Assembly: GCA_025594325.1 (NCBI GenBank) | Contig: JANHCV010000001.1 | Coordinates: 248,001-312,000 of the forward strand | Direction: 5' to 3' | Length of the DNA: 64,000 bases | Origin: Blastocladiella emersonii ATCC 22665 | Taxonomy: Eukaryota > Blastocladiomycota > Blastocladiomycetes > Blastocladiales > Blastocladiaceae | In this document: positions 22,188-33,312 of the stretch, in pieces | Layout: every line of letters starts with the position of its first letter | Numbering within the stretch: position 1 is the stretch's first letter | Program-made: the position numbers and the translations under genes | Notes under the pieces: generated by a model | The model's input: the letters and a program-made list of their open reading frames with translations, nothing else | Databases searched by the model: none | Told to the model about the DNA's origin: nothing

Positions 22188-23822
22188 GGTGGTGGTACGG
22201 GCTCGATGCGTTGCGTCGGGTTGCGTCGGGTCGCAGCGCAGGGGAGACGACGCCACGGGCCGCTGCTGCTGCGGCAGGCGAAGGCGACGCGGACGAGGCC
22301 AACGACATGATCGCGGCGATCCCGTGACTGGCGCACAACGCGTCGCCCGACGCGTCGGCGGCGGCGCACCGTGCTCGGCAGGACCGTCTTCGATGAGGCA
22401 CACCGTGTACGAGGCCACGGCCGTGTGAGGTCGGATTCGGGGGCGGGGCGCGGCGGTGAGTCGCTCGCACGGGCGAGACAGCGGAGCGCTGAGCGTGGCG
22501 GGTGGTCGATGACCGCCGCGCCATCCGCTCTCCCTCGGCGCCAACCCCACCCCCAATCCATTGCACGGCCCCCTCGGCGACTCGGATAACTTGCTGCACT
22601 CGGCGCCCCCGCTGCCGCCGCCCGCGAAACGCGTTTTTTCCACGACTGGGCGTGCCCGGGTCCGCTCTGCCTCTCCGCGGCACCGCCGGCTCATCTGCGC
22701 GCTCACGTCGTCGGCGTTCGCTGGCCTGCTGCCGCCGCCGTCCATCCACCGCCGCCGTCCATCCACCGCCTATCGACCACCCGACCCGTCCATCCGAATC
22801 GCACCCGCGGCCCGCCGGAGAGCGCGAGCTCTGCTGCTGCTGTCTCGGCGCGCCCGCGCACACGCCCCGCCCTCGCTGCACCGCGCGCGCGCAAAAGCTC
22901 CCCCACGTCTCCCTCTTGCCTCGCCGCCGCCGCGGCCGGCCTCGCTCCTCCTCCCCCCTATTCATTCCCGCGTGTCTCCCCCGCGGCCCGTGCTAGTGCG
23001 CGCGCACGATCACCCTATTTTTATTGCCCGGGGGCTCGTTGTCCGCCGCGCGGCCCCGCCCCGCCCCGCCAGATCCTATCGCCGTGCTGGATCGCGGATT
23101 ATTCTCTCCCCTCCACGCCTCCCTCCCTGCCCTCGCTCGCGCGCACGCCTGCTCCCGCTGCTGCCGTCGCACGCTCGCACCTCGCCCGCCGTCTGTGGCG
23201 CCGTCGTCGTCATCGCCATCGTCACCGTCACCGTCACGGCCCTCGCCGAGTGACCACCGACACCCACCTTCGCCTCCGCCATCGGCTCGTGGACCGACTG
23301 CCCCCTCGGTGCCCATCGTCCTCCGCCTCGCCCAAGGTTCCCGTCGAGGGACTTCTCGAATCCCCGCGTGTCGCCCGATCGCCGCGGCCTGACTCGAGCA
23401 AGCCGCTGCTGTGGCACCTGCCGGCCTCGCTCGGAGCGCTTGAGCCACCCACCAGCACCAGCGGGCCGGGCTCCCCTCCCGCACCCACCCGCACCCGCAT
23501 TTGGTTGCAGCCCCGCCCTATGCCTCGTCTTCTCTCCCGCCGCCTTCCTTCTCGACTTGCTCCTCACCACCCACCCGCCGCTGCTGTCCTCCTCGCCGCC
23601 TCCGCCACCGCCGCCGCCGCCGCCGCCGCGACGCCACCCTCGGACCTCTAGTCCCCCGCCCACCCTCGCTCGCTTCACCTGTGCCCCGCCCGCCTCGCCG
23701 GGACCGGACCGCACTCACCCAGCGACCTTCACCACACCACGCACTCTACTACACTCCCGAATTCGGCGCTCCCGACCCGCCCCGCCGTCGGCACGACCTC
23801 CCGCACCACGACGACCGCCACC
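22188..23822. promoter_or_regulatory. Long divergent upstream region (carboxylase / KH-SAM gene)
   Basis: 1.6 kb between two divergent starts with no gene I can support. Three ACGCGT hexamers occur (two near 22329-22345, one near 22629). From about 22860 to 23820 the plus strand is strongly pyrimidine-rich, with a (CCG)n run near 23605-23630, consistent with a long 5' untranslated region of the KH/SAM gene. Open frames here are Arg/Pro/Ser-rich shadows. Confidence 0.45.
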
Positions 23823-26800
23823 ATGGACGCGGTGTTCCTCTCCGTGTGCTTCCCGAGGGCCGCCGGGGGCTCGGGCCGCGCGCTCTCGGCCGCCGCCGTC
23901 CCCTACGCGGCCACGCCCGACCCGACCCCGACCACGGGCGCCCCGCAGGCCGTGCTGCACGACGACTACCTCGACGTGTGCCGCCAGGCCGCCGTCGTCT
24001 CGCAGACCGCCATCATCCTGTGGCCGCCATCGCCCACCCCGCCGAATCCCGCTGCCGGCGTCGGCCCTGCGCCCGTGTCCCCGCCGCTCTCGGCCGCGAC
24101 CAGCCCCGCCCGCCGCCCGGGCACCCTCGGCACCGCCACCGTCGCCCACCCGGCCCAGTCGCTTGTCATGGGCGGCGGCGCCGGCGCTGGACCCGAGCCC
24201 GCCGACCTCGACCCGCACGACACCCAGTCCGAGCCGTTTGTCGCGCAGATCCGCTCCCCGACCATCGCGCAGGCGCTCCTCGCCCGCGCCAACCTGATGC
24301 ACAACAACCCCGCCAAGGTGCGTTTTTCTCCCTTGCACTCGCCTCGAATTCTCTCCTCCCTCCTCTTCCCCCTGTCGTGCTGCGCCACCCGCTCCTTCTG
24401 CATGCGGAAGGCTCGCATGCATGCGCGCATGGTCGGAGTGGGCTGGGCCCCGGGGGTGACTCGGCTTTCCTTGCCTCGCGCCGACTTGCCCTCGCAGCGC
24501 GCCCGATTTATCGTCGTGGGTCGTGGGGACCTGCCCAATCTGGCCGCATGCTCGCCGCAGCGCTGCGCCTGCCGCCCGCCGCCTGCCGTGCTGAGCAGGT
24601 GGCTCCGCTCCGCACACACCCTCCCCATTCCCACCCTGCCCTGCTTGCCTCGCACGGTCGCTGGCCGCGGTGTGCTGAGCCGACCGGAGCCAAGCCACCC
24701 GGCGGCGTTCCGAATCGGCCGGCCGCTCACGCTTTCCGTTGTCGAGTCACTCGCCGTCACATGGGGCCGTTGCTGACTGATTGTCTCCGCTTGTCTCGCG
24801 CTGCGCACGTGCTCGCTCGCATCTGTAGACGTCGGCCATCGTGCGCGTCAACTACCACCTCCTGCTCACCGCATCGGGCGAGCTCAAGCCCGGCGTCAAG
24901 GCCGAGGTCGAGGCCATCCAGGCCGCCACCGGCACCCAGATCACCGTCATTGGCGAGGTGCCCTCCGAGACGGTCACGCCGCCGGGGATCCCCGCCGAGG
25001 AGACGGCCGTCGAGATCTCGGGCCCGCGCGAGGCCGTGTACACGGCGCGCATCAAGTTCCTCGTCGCCCTCGACGTGCAGGCCGGGCTCGCCGTCGACGC
25101 GTCGCTCGACCTCGACCCGAAGTGTCACTACGTCGTGGCCGGCCGCAAGGCCGCCGAGCTGCACAACATCATGCGCCTCACCAACACCAACATCTACCTG
25201 CCGTCGCCCTTCGCCAACCACGACGCCCTGACCTACGCGACCAAGGCCGGGTGGGAGAACGAGCTGCGGCCCGGGCACGGGCGCATCTACATCACGGGCG
25301 AGCGCGCGCGCGTCGACCAGGCCCGCGACATGCTGCTCGCGCAGGCCAAGGTCAAAAAGTACGCGACGCGCCAGCTGCACGTGCTCGCGCGCAAGCTCGA
25401 CTGGATGCTCACCCACCGCAAGGACCTGGTGCTGCGCCTCATGTACGACAACGGCACCTTCGTCGCGTTCCCGCCGCTCGGGTCCGGCGAGACCCTCATC
25501 ACCGTGTACGGCGACAACCCCATCTACATCAACCGCACGCTCGAGTCCATCGCCCGCATCGCATGCGACTTCTACACGGCGAACATTCGCCTCCTCCCCG
25601 GCCCGCCCGCCGCTGTTGCCTACCGCAACCCCGCCATGGTCCAGTTCGGCGTGGGGTCGGCGGGCCCCGCCGTGCCCAACCCGGTCGCCATGGGGCTCGG
25701 GTACCCCGGCGGCACCGGCGCCGCGCCGCCCACCCCGCAGCAGCAGCAGCAGCAGCAGCAGCCGCCCATCCCGCACGGCGCCCTGCAGGCTGCCGCGTCG
25801 CTGTTTGCCCAGATCGCGCAGCAGACCGAGACCGAGATCATGCTCAAGGGCCCCGAGATCGAGATCTTCGGGTCCGAGCGCGGCGTGTCGGACGCCTTTG
25901 CCATGATCGCCAGCACCGAGTGGGTGCAGGACTCGGCGTGCCAGACGCGGTTCTGCGTTGAGCTCGACATCCGCCACAAGGACTTCATCTCGGGCAAGAA
26001 GAACGGCAAGATCAACAAGATCGTCAAAATGTCCGAGGCGTCGATCCTGTTCGACGACTGGAACGATATCAACATGATCATGATGGTCACGTCGCCGTAC
26101 CCGGCCAACGCGCTGTCCGGGTTCGCGCTGCTCAAGGACGAGCTCCCCGCCGAGATCTCGTTCCACGTCCCCGAGACGTTCCACAAGCGCATCATCGGCG
26201 TCGGCGGCAAGAACATCCAGCGCATCATGAAAAAGTACGGCGTGTTCGTCAAGTTCTCCAACGCCGAGGAGCACGCGTCCCAGGGCGGGTACTTTGACAA
26301 CGACGACAACGTGATCGCCCGCACCCCCGCCAAGAATCGCGACTCGCTCGACCCGCTCAAGGACGCCATCTTCGAGTCGGTCCAGCAGTCGTCGTCGTCG
26401 TCCTCGCTCGCGCCCGGGTCGCACCACCACCAGCAGCAGATCCAGGCCGCGCTCAACCTCATCGCCACGGTCCACTTCCTCATCTCGATCCCGATCCGCC
26501 ACCACCGCTGGGTCGAGTCGTGCATCTCGGGCATCGAGGTCGCCACCGTCACCAAGATCCGCATGCCCAACCGCGAGACGGGCAGCGACAAGGTCGTGGT
26601 CGCCGGACCCGAGCCCAACGTCAAGCTTGCACTCAACCTCCTCGCCGAGTGCACCCCCGAGACATACCAGATCCCCGTCGTGAGTCGTGTTGCCGAGGTC
26701 GTCGCCCTCGCCCGCTCCCAGGCGTTCCGCGCCCACGTCACCGACGTCGCCAAGGCCCAGTACGACATCGACCTCATCCTGCTCGACGACGGGATCGACG

Positions 26801-28540
26801 ACGCGACTCTCGCCGCCGCACTGGTCGAGGCCGAGCAGCAACAGGCCGCCGCGACCGCGGAACAGGCGTCGTCTTCGGAATCGGCCTCCGCCGCCGAGGC
26901 GAGTGTGTCCCCGACGGGCAAGAGCGAGGCCGGGACCAGCACGGGTCCGTCGGCCGCCGCCGCCGCCGCGACGACCTCGGGTCTCCGTGCCTTCTTCGGC
27001 GTGCGGTGCCCGCGCAAGTTCGCCAAGTTCCTCGCGCAGGTCCACGACCTCCTGCTCGGGTACCTGCGGCAGCACCAGCTCGGCGACGCCGTCGACATGC
27101 CGCCCGTCGGCCTGGTCCCGCCGAGCGTCGCTGCGGCTGAGGAGGCGCCCGTCGTCGTGCTCCACGAGCACCCGCCGCTCAGCTACACGCCGCACCACCA
27201 CCATCACCACCACCACTCGCAGGGCCCGCAGGCTCAGCAGCAGCAGCAGCAGCAGCAGGGCCCGCAGCTCACGCGCGTCGCGTCGGTGCCCTCCATCGAC
27301 TCGCACTTCCGCCACTTCAACGCGCGGCTCTTCTCGTCGGGGTCGACCGTCGACACCCTCGCGTCGGGCCCCGCGGGCGCCGGCGCCGCCGGGCTCGCCG
27401 TCGGCATACACGGCGGGTTCCAGACCACGCGGCCGAGCGGCGGGTCCTCGGTCTCGCTCGGGTACGCCGCGGGCGCCAACATGGCAGGGTCCTCGGGTGC
27501 CCAGCAGCAACAGCAGCAGTCGCTCCGTGACATTTTCGGCGCCGCCGCGTACATCCCGGACCTGCAGCGCACCGCGTCCGAGCTCGCGCCCGGCGAGGCG
27601 TACGCGCAGATGATCTCGCCGACGACCGCGGCCGAGCTCCCGTTCCTCGCGCCCGACAACTGGTCGCGCACCGCGGCCGCCGCGGCTGCGGCGTCGGCGG
27701 CGTCGGCGGCTGCCCAGCAGGCGCAGCAGCAACAGCAGCGCATGGAGTTCTACCCGCCATCGGGCGCCCCCGGCGCCGGGTTCCCGATGCAGCCCGGGAT
27801 GATGGGCGGCGCCGTGTACGGCGTCCCGTCGCCGCCGCAACAGCACCAGCACATGTACGGGTCCGCCGGGCTCGCTGGCGGCCAGCAGCAGCAGGGCCAG
27901 GGCCAGGGTGCTGGCGGGTCCGGGATCCTCAGCGGCCGCGGTATCTTCGAGCTCGGCTCGCTCATGGAGTCGCTCCCCGGCGGCGCCGGCCAGGCTGGGG
28001 GCTCGAGCAGCGGCGCGCACCTCGCGGCGCAGTCGAGCGCGCCCGCGCGGCCCATCAACAAGACGCCGAGCCCGCTGCAGCTGCACGGGTCGGGTGCGGG
28101 CGCGGGGGCTTCCGCCAGCGTGCTGTCCACGTCGCCGCCCACGCCCCTGTCACTGTCGTCCTCGGCGGCGGCTGCGCAGTTTGCTGTCGGTCCCGCGTCG
28201 CCGTCGTCGGGGATGCCGACCGAGCTCTCGGCGGCGCAGCTCAGCGAGGTGGTCAACAGCAGCGACCCCGGGGCCACGCTGTGCCAGAAGCTCGGGCTCG
28301 ACAAGTACGCGGCGGCGTTCAGCACGCAGGAGATCGACCTCCACGTGCTCGTGACGCTCACGGACGCGGAGCTGAACCAGCTCGGGGTCAAGGCGCTCGG
28401 CCCACGCAAGAAGCTCCTGAGCGCGTTCCAGGACCTGATCCGGTTTGTGCAGCGTACGTTCGGTGACGATGGTGGTGGTGGGTGCTTCGCGGTGATCGGT
28501 GGGCTGACTATGTTTCGTGCTCGCCTTTGTAGACGGTTGA
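23823..28540 (+). CDS. Bicaudal-C-like RNA-binding protein (KH domains + SAM)
   Basis: Probable cytoplasmic post-transcriptional regulator. Exons 23823-24317, 24829-28453 and 28533-28540; 1375 residues. Start in CCACCATGG context. KH modules with GxxG loops: KCHYVVAGRKAAELHNIMRL (near 268) and FHKRIIGVGGKNIQRIMKKY (near 620), plus KH-like segments between them (LRLMYDNGTFVAFPP; RHKDFISGKKNGKINKIVKM). Gln runs (CAG x8 at 25738-25761; 27234-27258) and a His run interrupt the C-terminal half. A SAM domain lies at about 1299-1370 (TLCQKLGLDKYAAAFSTQEI, LVTLTDAELNQLGVKALGPR). KH array plus C-terminal SAM is the Bicaudal-C plan. The first intron is 511 nt and its frame stays open to 24776, so intron retention is possible. 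The last exon is only 8 nt (HG-stop); read-through to 28914 is the alternative. Confidence 0.83.
25738..25761 (+). repeat. (CAG)8 tract encoding polyglutamine
   Basis: Eight perfect CAG codons in the KH/SAM coding sequence, just after a Pro/Gly-rich linker; a length-variable candidate. Confidence 0.85.
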
Positions 28541-29505
28541 GTACCCCCTCCCCTTCCTCCCTCCTTTTGCGTTTTCCCCTCCGTACCCGTTGCGCCTTTC
28601 CCCCTCCCCTCCCTTCGATAACCCGTCCTACCCCTCTACTCAACCCGTCCGTCCGTACACTTTCGGCCAGGGCCTCGCGTTACCCCTCTCGGTACCCTTC
28701 TCGCCCACCCACCCCCACCACCCGTCAACCCATTTGCTGTCGTCTCGCTCGCTCTCCTTCGTTTTGTTCGTCCTCGCTCTCTGCTCGTTCGCGTTCAAGG
28801 CGGCCTCGGCGCGCGCGCTCTCGGATCGGGGCAAGTATTTATTGGCGCCGCGCGCGTGGGCTCAGTTTGTACGTTTTCTCGCTCCTTCATCGTCGTCGCG
28901 CGACCCTCGGCTGACCCACTTCGTCCGGACGTGTAGGTCTTGAAACCGTCAATTGTTCGTTCGCTCCTGAGCTCCAGTCCGTTGTCGCGGTCGTCTCGTT
29001 GCCGTCTTCGTCGCACCCAAGAGCTCGATATACGCCCACCCCTCGAGGCGACTGTGACCTCGACGACCACCGCGCGCGCCGGCCGGCCGCCCTCGTTTGT
29101 GTTCTGTACCCGTATTCTTTTGTATTTAACCGTCTTCCAATTCATCTGGATCGTGTTCGTGAGGTGATTTCGCGGAGTGGAGACAATGTGAGACGCGTCG
29201 CGTTATCACGTGTGGGCGCGGGAGACGCGCGCTTGCCTCTTGCGACGCGTCGACGCGTCGCGCTCCCCGTTGTTCACGGCCCGCACCCTGACACCGCGGC
29301 CTGCTTTGTGAGGATCGGCGCGACGCGACGGCGGACGGTCAAGCGGGTGGGAGATTCTCGCTGCCGTGATTCTTGTTCTCCGCTTCTTGGCGGCCAGCAC
29401 CGACGCGTACACCTTGAGTCGTCGAGGTCGCTTCTCTCCGGCTCCTCAGACAGTCAGACGACGACTGCGAAGACGTATCATAGACCACCATCGGCAACCC
29501 CCACG
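28541..29505. promoter_or_regulatory. Intergenic region upstream of the subtilisin gene
   Basis: 965 nt holding the KH/SAM 3' end and the protease promoter. Pyrimidine-rich to about 28790. Three ACGCGT hexamers cluster at about 29190-29260, two in the tandem palindrome GCGACGCGTCGACGCGTCGC, with a fourth near 29402. No gene seen. Confidence 0.4.
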
Positions 29506-31149
29506 ATGCGACCACTCTCGCCGCTCCTCGCCACGCTGCTGCTCGTTGCGCTGGTCGCGAGCGTCCGCGCGGACCCGACCCCCGACCCGAAGCCCGAGCC
29601 CGGCCTGTTCAACGTGCCGCAGTTCCTCGGCGACGCGGCCAAGCAGCTGCTCCCGCCCGACACGATGGCGGCGCTCAACTCGATCGTCCAGCTCGCGGCC
29701 AAGGGCGAGAACTACATTGTCACGCTCAAGCCCGAGCTGCCGGTGCAGGAGTGTACGTGAGACGTGGCCGCGACGGACACGACCCGCGAGTCGCTAACCG
29801 CCATCTTCTAGTCCTGGACCACGTCGCGTGGCTCGAGTCCAAGCTGCAGGTCGACCTGGGGATCGGGCACGTGCTGCACAAGTACCACATCCCGACGGCG
29901 ACGGTCGAGGACACGGACCCGGCGACGGGCGCGTCGATCTCGTCGGTGGCCCCCGCCTTCTACGGGTACGCGGGCACGTTCCACCCGGCGCTCGTCGAGA
30001 TCATCAAGTCGCTGCCGGTCGTGGCGTCGGTCAGCAAGGACGACGTGGCGCAGATCGAGCAGGCGCCGCTCGCGTCGACGCTCACGCAGCGCGGCGCGAC
30101 GTGGGGGCTCGCGCGCATCTGCACGGTCCGGCCGCCCAACTTTGACAACGGCAGCCCGCTCTCGTACACATACAACTTTCGCCGCGGGCTCGGCGTCGAC
30201 GTGTACAGCCTCGACACGGGCGGTGCGTTCGCTGGTTCGGGATAGCAGCGTGACGTGGACTAAACTTGCTCGCCGTGTAGTCTACGTCGGCCACCGCGAC
30301 ATTGCTGGTCGCGCGGCGTACGTCAACATCCCGGGCCTGACCAACGACGGCGGCGACCCGAACGGGCACGGGTCGCACACGGCGGGGACCATGGTCGGCA
30401 CCACGTACGGCGTGGCCAAGGGCGCCAACGTGTGGGCGCTGCAGGTGCTCGACCGTAACGGCAAGGGCCCGTGGTCCAACGTCATCAAGGGCATCGAGAC
30501 GGTGGTCAACCTCAAGAACAGCCGTAAGCGGCCGTCGATCATGAAGTGCGTGACTCGCGGAGGCTCGAAGTTGTGAGAGCAAGCACTAACCCCCCCCCCC
30601 CCCAAAAAAAAAAATGTAGCCTGTCGGTGACTGGGGCCAAGAACGACGCGCTCAACGCGGCGCTGACGACGGCGACGCGCAACGGCGTGCACGTGGTGGT
30701 GGCCGCGGGCAACTCGAACGTGGACACGTGCGGCACGTCGCCCGGGTCGGCGGGCGGGCCCAACGGCGACGTGGTCTCTGTCGGGTCGGCCGGGCAGACG
30801 GACGTGCAGAGCGTGTTCAGCAACTGGGGCCGGTGCAACGATATCAGCGCGCCCGGCGAGTTCATCGAGAGCATCGGCACCACCCAGGGCAAGGTGGTCA
30901 CGATGAGCGGCACGAGTATGGCGTCGCCGCACGTCGCGGTACGTGGGACAGTGGCGGAGTGGGTGAGAGAGGTGGCCGAGTACTGACTGAGCGGGGGACG
31001 TGTAGGGCGCGCTCGCCGTGGTGCTCTCGCAGGCGTCCAACTGGACGCCGCGCCAGGCCAAGGAGTACCTCAAGTCCAAGGCCAGCATCGTGGTCAAGAA
31101 CACCAAGGGTGGCACCCCCGGCCTGCTGTACCTCCCGCCCCGCGTCTGA
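29506..31149 (+). CDS. Secreted subtilisin-like serine protease (S8, proteinase K type)
   Basis: Extracellular or vacuolar endopeptidase made as a pre-pro-protein. Exons 29506-29752, 29812-30222, 30281-30545, 30620-30938 and 31006-31149; donors GTACGT, GTGCGT, GTGCGT, GTACGT; 461 residues. Signal peptide at about 1-22 (LLATLLLVALVASVRA). An I9-type propeptide follows (NYIVTLKPELP, EFLDHVAWLESKL). Triad: Asp in DVYSLDTGV (near 216), His in NGHGSHTAGT (near 250), Ser in MSGTSMASPHVAGAL (near 405). The oxyanion Asn is in VVVAAGNSN. Size and layout match fungal proteinase K enzymes. The third intron contains adjacent C14 and A11 homopolymers (30590-30614). Confidence 0.96.
30590..30614 (+). repeat. 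Poly-C/poly-A homopolymer junction inside an intron
   Basis: A run of 14 C followed directly by 11 A, between the CACTAAC branch-like site and the TGTAG acceptor of the third protease intron. Run lengths may be affected by sequencing. Confidence 0.85.
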
Positions 31150-31456
31150 GTGACTGGCTGCCTTGCGCGCATTTGACTGTTCCAGAAACCCGAATGAACC
31201 TTGCTCAATCATCCTGCAGAGACTCTGAGAGTGAAAAACACGCGAGCGGAGGGGTGCGAGACACTCGCGAAAACGCGTCTCCCGCGGCGCACGTGATGCC
31301 ACCTGACGACAACTTTGCATCGCTGCGCCGCCGAGCCGGCCGACCGAGCGGTCCGCCATCGCCCATCGCCGAGCTTGTAAGAGGCCCGACGACGCCCCCG
31401 TACCTGCAACGTATCGCTACGCAACGCAACTACCCGCATCCGCCACCGCCATCGTC
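31150..31456. promoter_or_regulatory. Upstream region of the complex III hinge gene
   Basis: 307 nt; one ACGCGT near 31275 (GAAAACGCGTCTC). No gene seen. Confidence 0.35.
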
Positions 31457-31896
31457 ATGTCATCCCTGCTCGAGAAGTTCTTTGCTGTCGTCCGCTGCGA
31501 GGAGGAGGAGGCCGTTGAGGAGCCCGAGGTCGCCGCCGAGGAGGAGGAGGCTGCCGAGGAGATCTCCGACCCCAAGGAGGCCGTTGCCGAGGGTACGGCA
31601 GCCACGCGGGACTCGGTCTGCCGGGATATCATCGCTCACGACGCGGCGGCGTGCGCGTGTAGAGTGCGGCAACCAGCCCGCCAACGCCCCCCTGCGCGAG
31701 GCCCTCGATGCCTGCACCGCCCGCGTCGAGGGCGGCGCCGACGAGACCTGCGTCGAGGAGTTCTTCAAGGTACGCGCCGCGCTGCGCCACGGCATCGTGG
31801 CTTCGGGTGGTCGCTGACGCGCTACGGTGATGTATGTAGTTCCAGAAGGCTGTCGACCAGTGCACGGCCGCCAAGCTGTTCAACTACCTCAAGTAA
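31457..31896 (+). CDS. QCR6: Ubiquinol-cytochrome c reductase hinge subunit (QCR6/UQCRH)
   Basis: Acidic subunit of mitochondrial complex III that assists cytochrome c1-cytochrome c interaction, on the intermembrane-space side. Exons 31457-31592, 31663-31769 and 31840-31896; donors GTACGG and GTACGC, acceptors GTAG; 99 residues. MSSLLEKFFAVVRC is followed by a Glu-rich segment (EEEEAVEEPEVAAEEEEAAE), then the conserved helical hairpin with paired cysteines: ECGNQPANAPLREALDACTA, DETCVEEFFK, VDQCTAAKLFNYLK. The C-x(n)-C pairs and the ending AAKLFNYLK are typical. Length fits the mature family. Confidence 0.93.
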
Positions 31897-32090
31897 ATCC
31901 CTCCCTCGCGTGTCGCTCTCCCTTTCCTCGTCTTCTCCGTACCTTAGCACCTCTCCTGCACAAACACCACCATCCGCCACCTGCCCGCTGCCTCGAGGGC
32001 GTCGCGGCTGCTCGCCCGTCGCGATGCGCTCCTCCTCTCTGAATATACAACTCCGGTGTTCTACTTGACAAACGGGTTGTGTGTGTTCAT

Positions 32091-33212
32091 TCATGAGGAA
32101 CTGCCAAACGACTTGGGGATCTCGAACGCGCTCGCGAGGGCCGCGCGGAGCAGTCGCTGCTTGCGCGACGCGGCGCCGGTCCCACTTGCCGACGGCGTTG
32201 ACCTGGTCGTAGACCGCTTGCTCGCGCTTGACGGAGCCTTGGCCGGCCGCAGAATCGGCGCGCTCCGCACGCCTTCTTTCCTCCGCTCGAGTTGGTCGTC
32301 GAGCCGCCTCGCCTCGCGCTCCGCAATCGCCGCGCGCGCCCCGTCGCGGTCCTCGTCCGTCTCGGGCAGGATAGCGATGGTGGTCCCGATCCGGTCGGCC
32401 ACCGCCCGACACTCCTTATCCTCGGCGACGCGTGCCTTCTTCTCAGTGCGGAAACGCCGCCGCAAGAGCTGGTTCGACTCGTAGTCGTCGGCCCACTGCG
32501 CATCGCGGTCCGCCTTGAGCGCGCGCAGTGCCGCGTCCGCTTCCGCTGCAGCATCGGCGTCGCGCACCGCGTGGTCGAGCCGGTACAACGGGTCCGTCGC
32601 GAGCCGCGCCGACGTGGCCTCGGATGAGAGCGCGGGCACGCCTGCGTCCGCGGGGTCGAACGACTCGACTTTCTGACGCGCGCCCTCGGTCACTACGTAG
32701 CGCGTGTTCTACATGCGACGGCTCGATGTCAGCGTTGCGTGCCATGGCAAGGGCGATCCGAGCGAGCGTACCTGCGGGTCGGTCCGGATCTCAAACCAGT
32801 GCTTGCAGCACGGGCTCTTCATGCGGAAGCTCCAGATGGGCGTCGAATAGTACTTGCCGACCTTCTTCTTCTCGGCGTTGAACCGCACGCCCATGCCGAT
32901 CGGCGCATCGCACCCCCCGCACCACACGTTGAACGGCAGCTCGAAGCTACGCGGCAATGGTGCGCGTCAGCACCGTGGGGCGGACGGTGCCAGGGTGCGG
33001 GACACGCATACCGGATGATCAGGATGCCCTCGGACTTGAGCTTCCGCGCGCGGTCGCCCAGCGGGTGCACACCATGGTGCTGGTTGACCGAGTTGTGCTT
33101 GGACGGGTCTGCACACCGCCGCGGAACCGTCAGATTCGGCGCCCGTACATGATCCGAGGCCGTTGCATCAAGTACCAAAGTCCTTGGGAAAGTATTTGTT
33201 GAAGCCTTGCAT
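32091..33212 (-). CDS. CCDC130: CCDC130/Saf4 (CWC16-family) splicing factor
   Basis: Spliceosome-associated CWC16/YJU2-family protein. Exons 33212-33176, 33108-33012, 32946-32772 and 32708-32091; donors GTACTT, GTATGC, GTACGC; acceptors CAG, GTAG, GTAG; 308 residues. The splices rebuild a canonical N-terminus: MQGFNKYFPKDFDPSKH, RARKLKSEGILIIRFELPFN, VWCGGCDAPIGMGVRFNAEK, KKVGKYYSTPIWSFRMKS, CCKHWFEIRTDPQ. The two CxxC-type pairs form the zinc site. The charged, helical C-terminal half ends in a basic Ser-rich tail. The LxxGILIIRFELPFNxWC pattern favours CCDC130/Saf4 over YJU2/CCDC94. It is divergent from the BTB gene across 100 nt. Confidence 0.93.
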
Positions 33213-33312
33213 GGGTTACGTGGTGATGGGGAGGAGAAGCGACCGGGGACAACGTCAAATCGCCCTTGCTGCGCCGCAGACGGTTCTCTCTCCCTCCCGA
33301 CCAAGTAAAACC
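33213..33312. promoter_or_regulatory. Short divergent promoter (CCDC130 / BTB copy 1)
   Basis: Only 100 nt separate the two start codons. No TATA box recognised. Confidence 0.45.

Noticed and set aside
20044-22965. 973-codon minus-strand frame overlapping the carboxylase
   Set aside because: Same strand but another frame from the clearly conserved carboxyltransferase; Arg/Gly-rich with no motifs.
24757-28086. 1109-codon open frame on the minus strand opposite the KH/SAM gene
   Set aside because: Arg/Leu/Asp/Val-rich shadow of the real plus-strand frame; no domain. GC-rich third positions create long antisense frames throughout this window.
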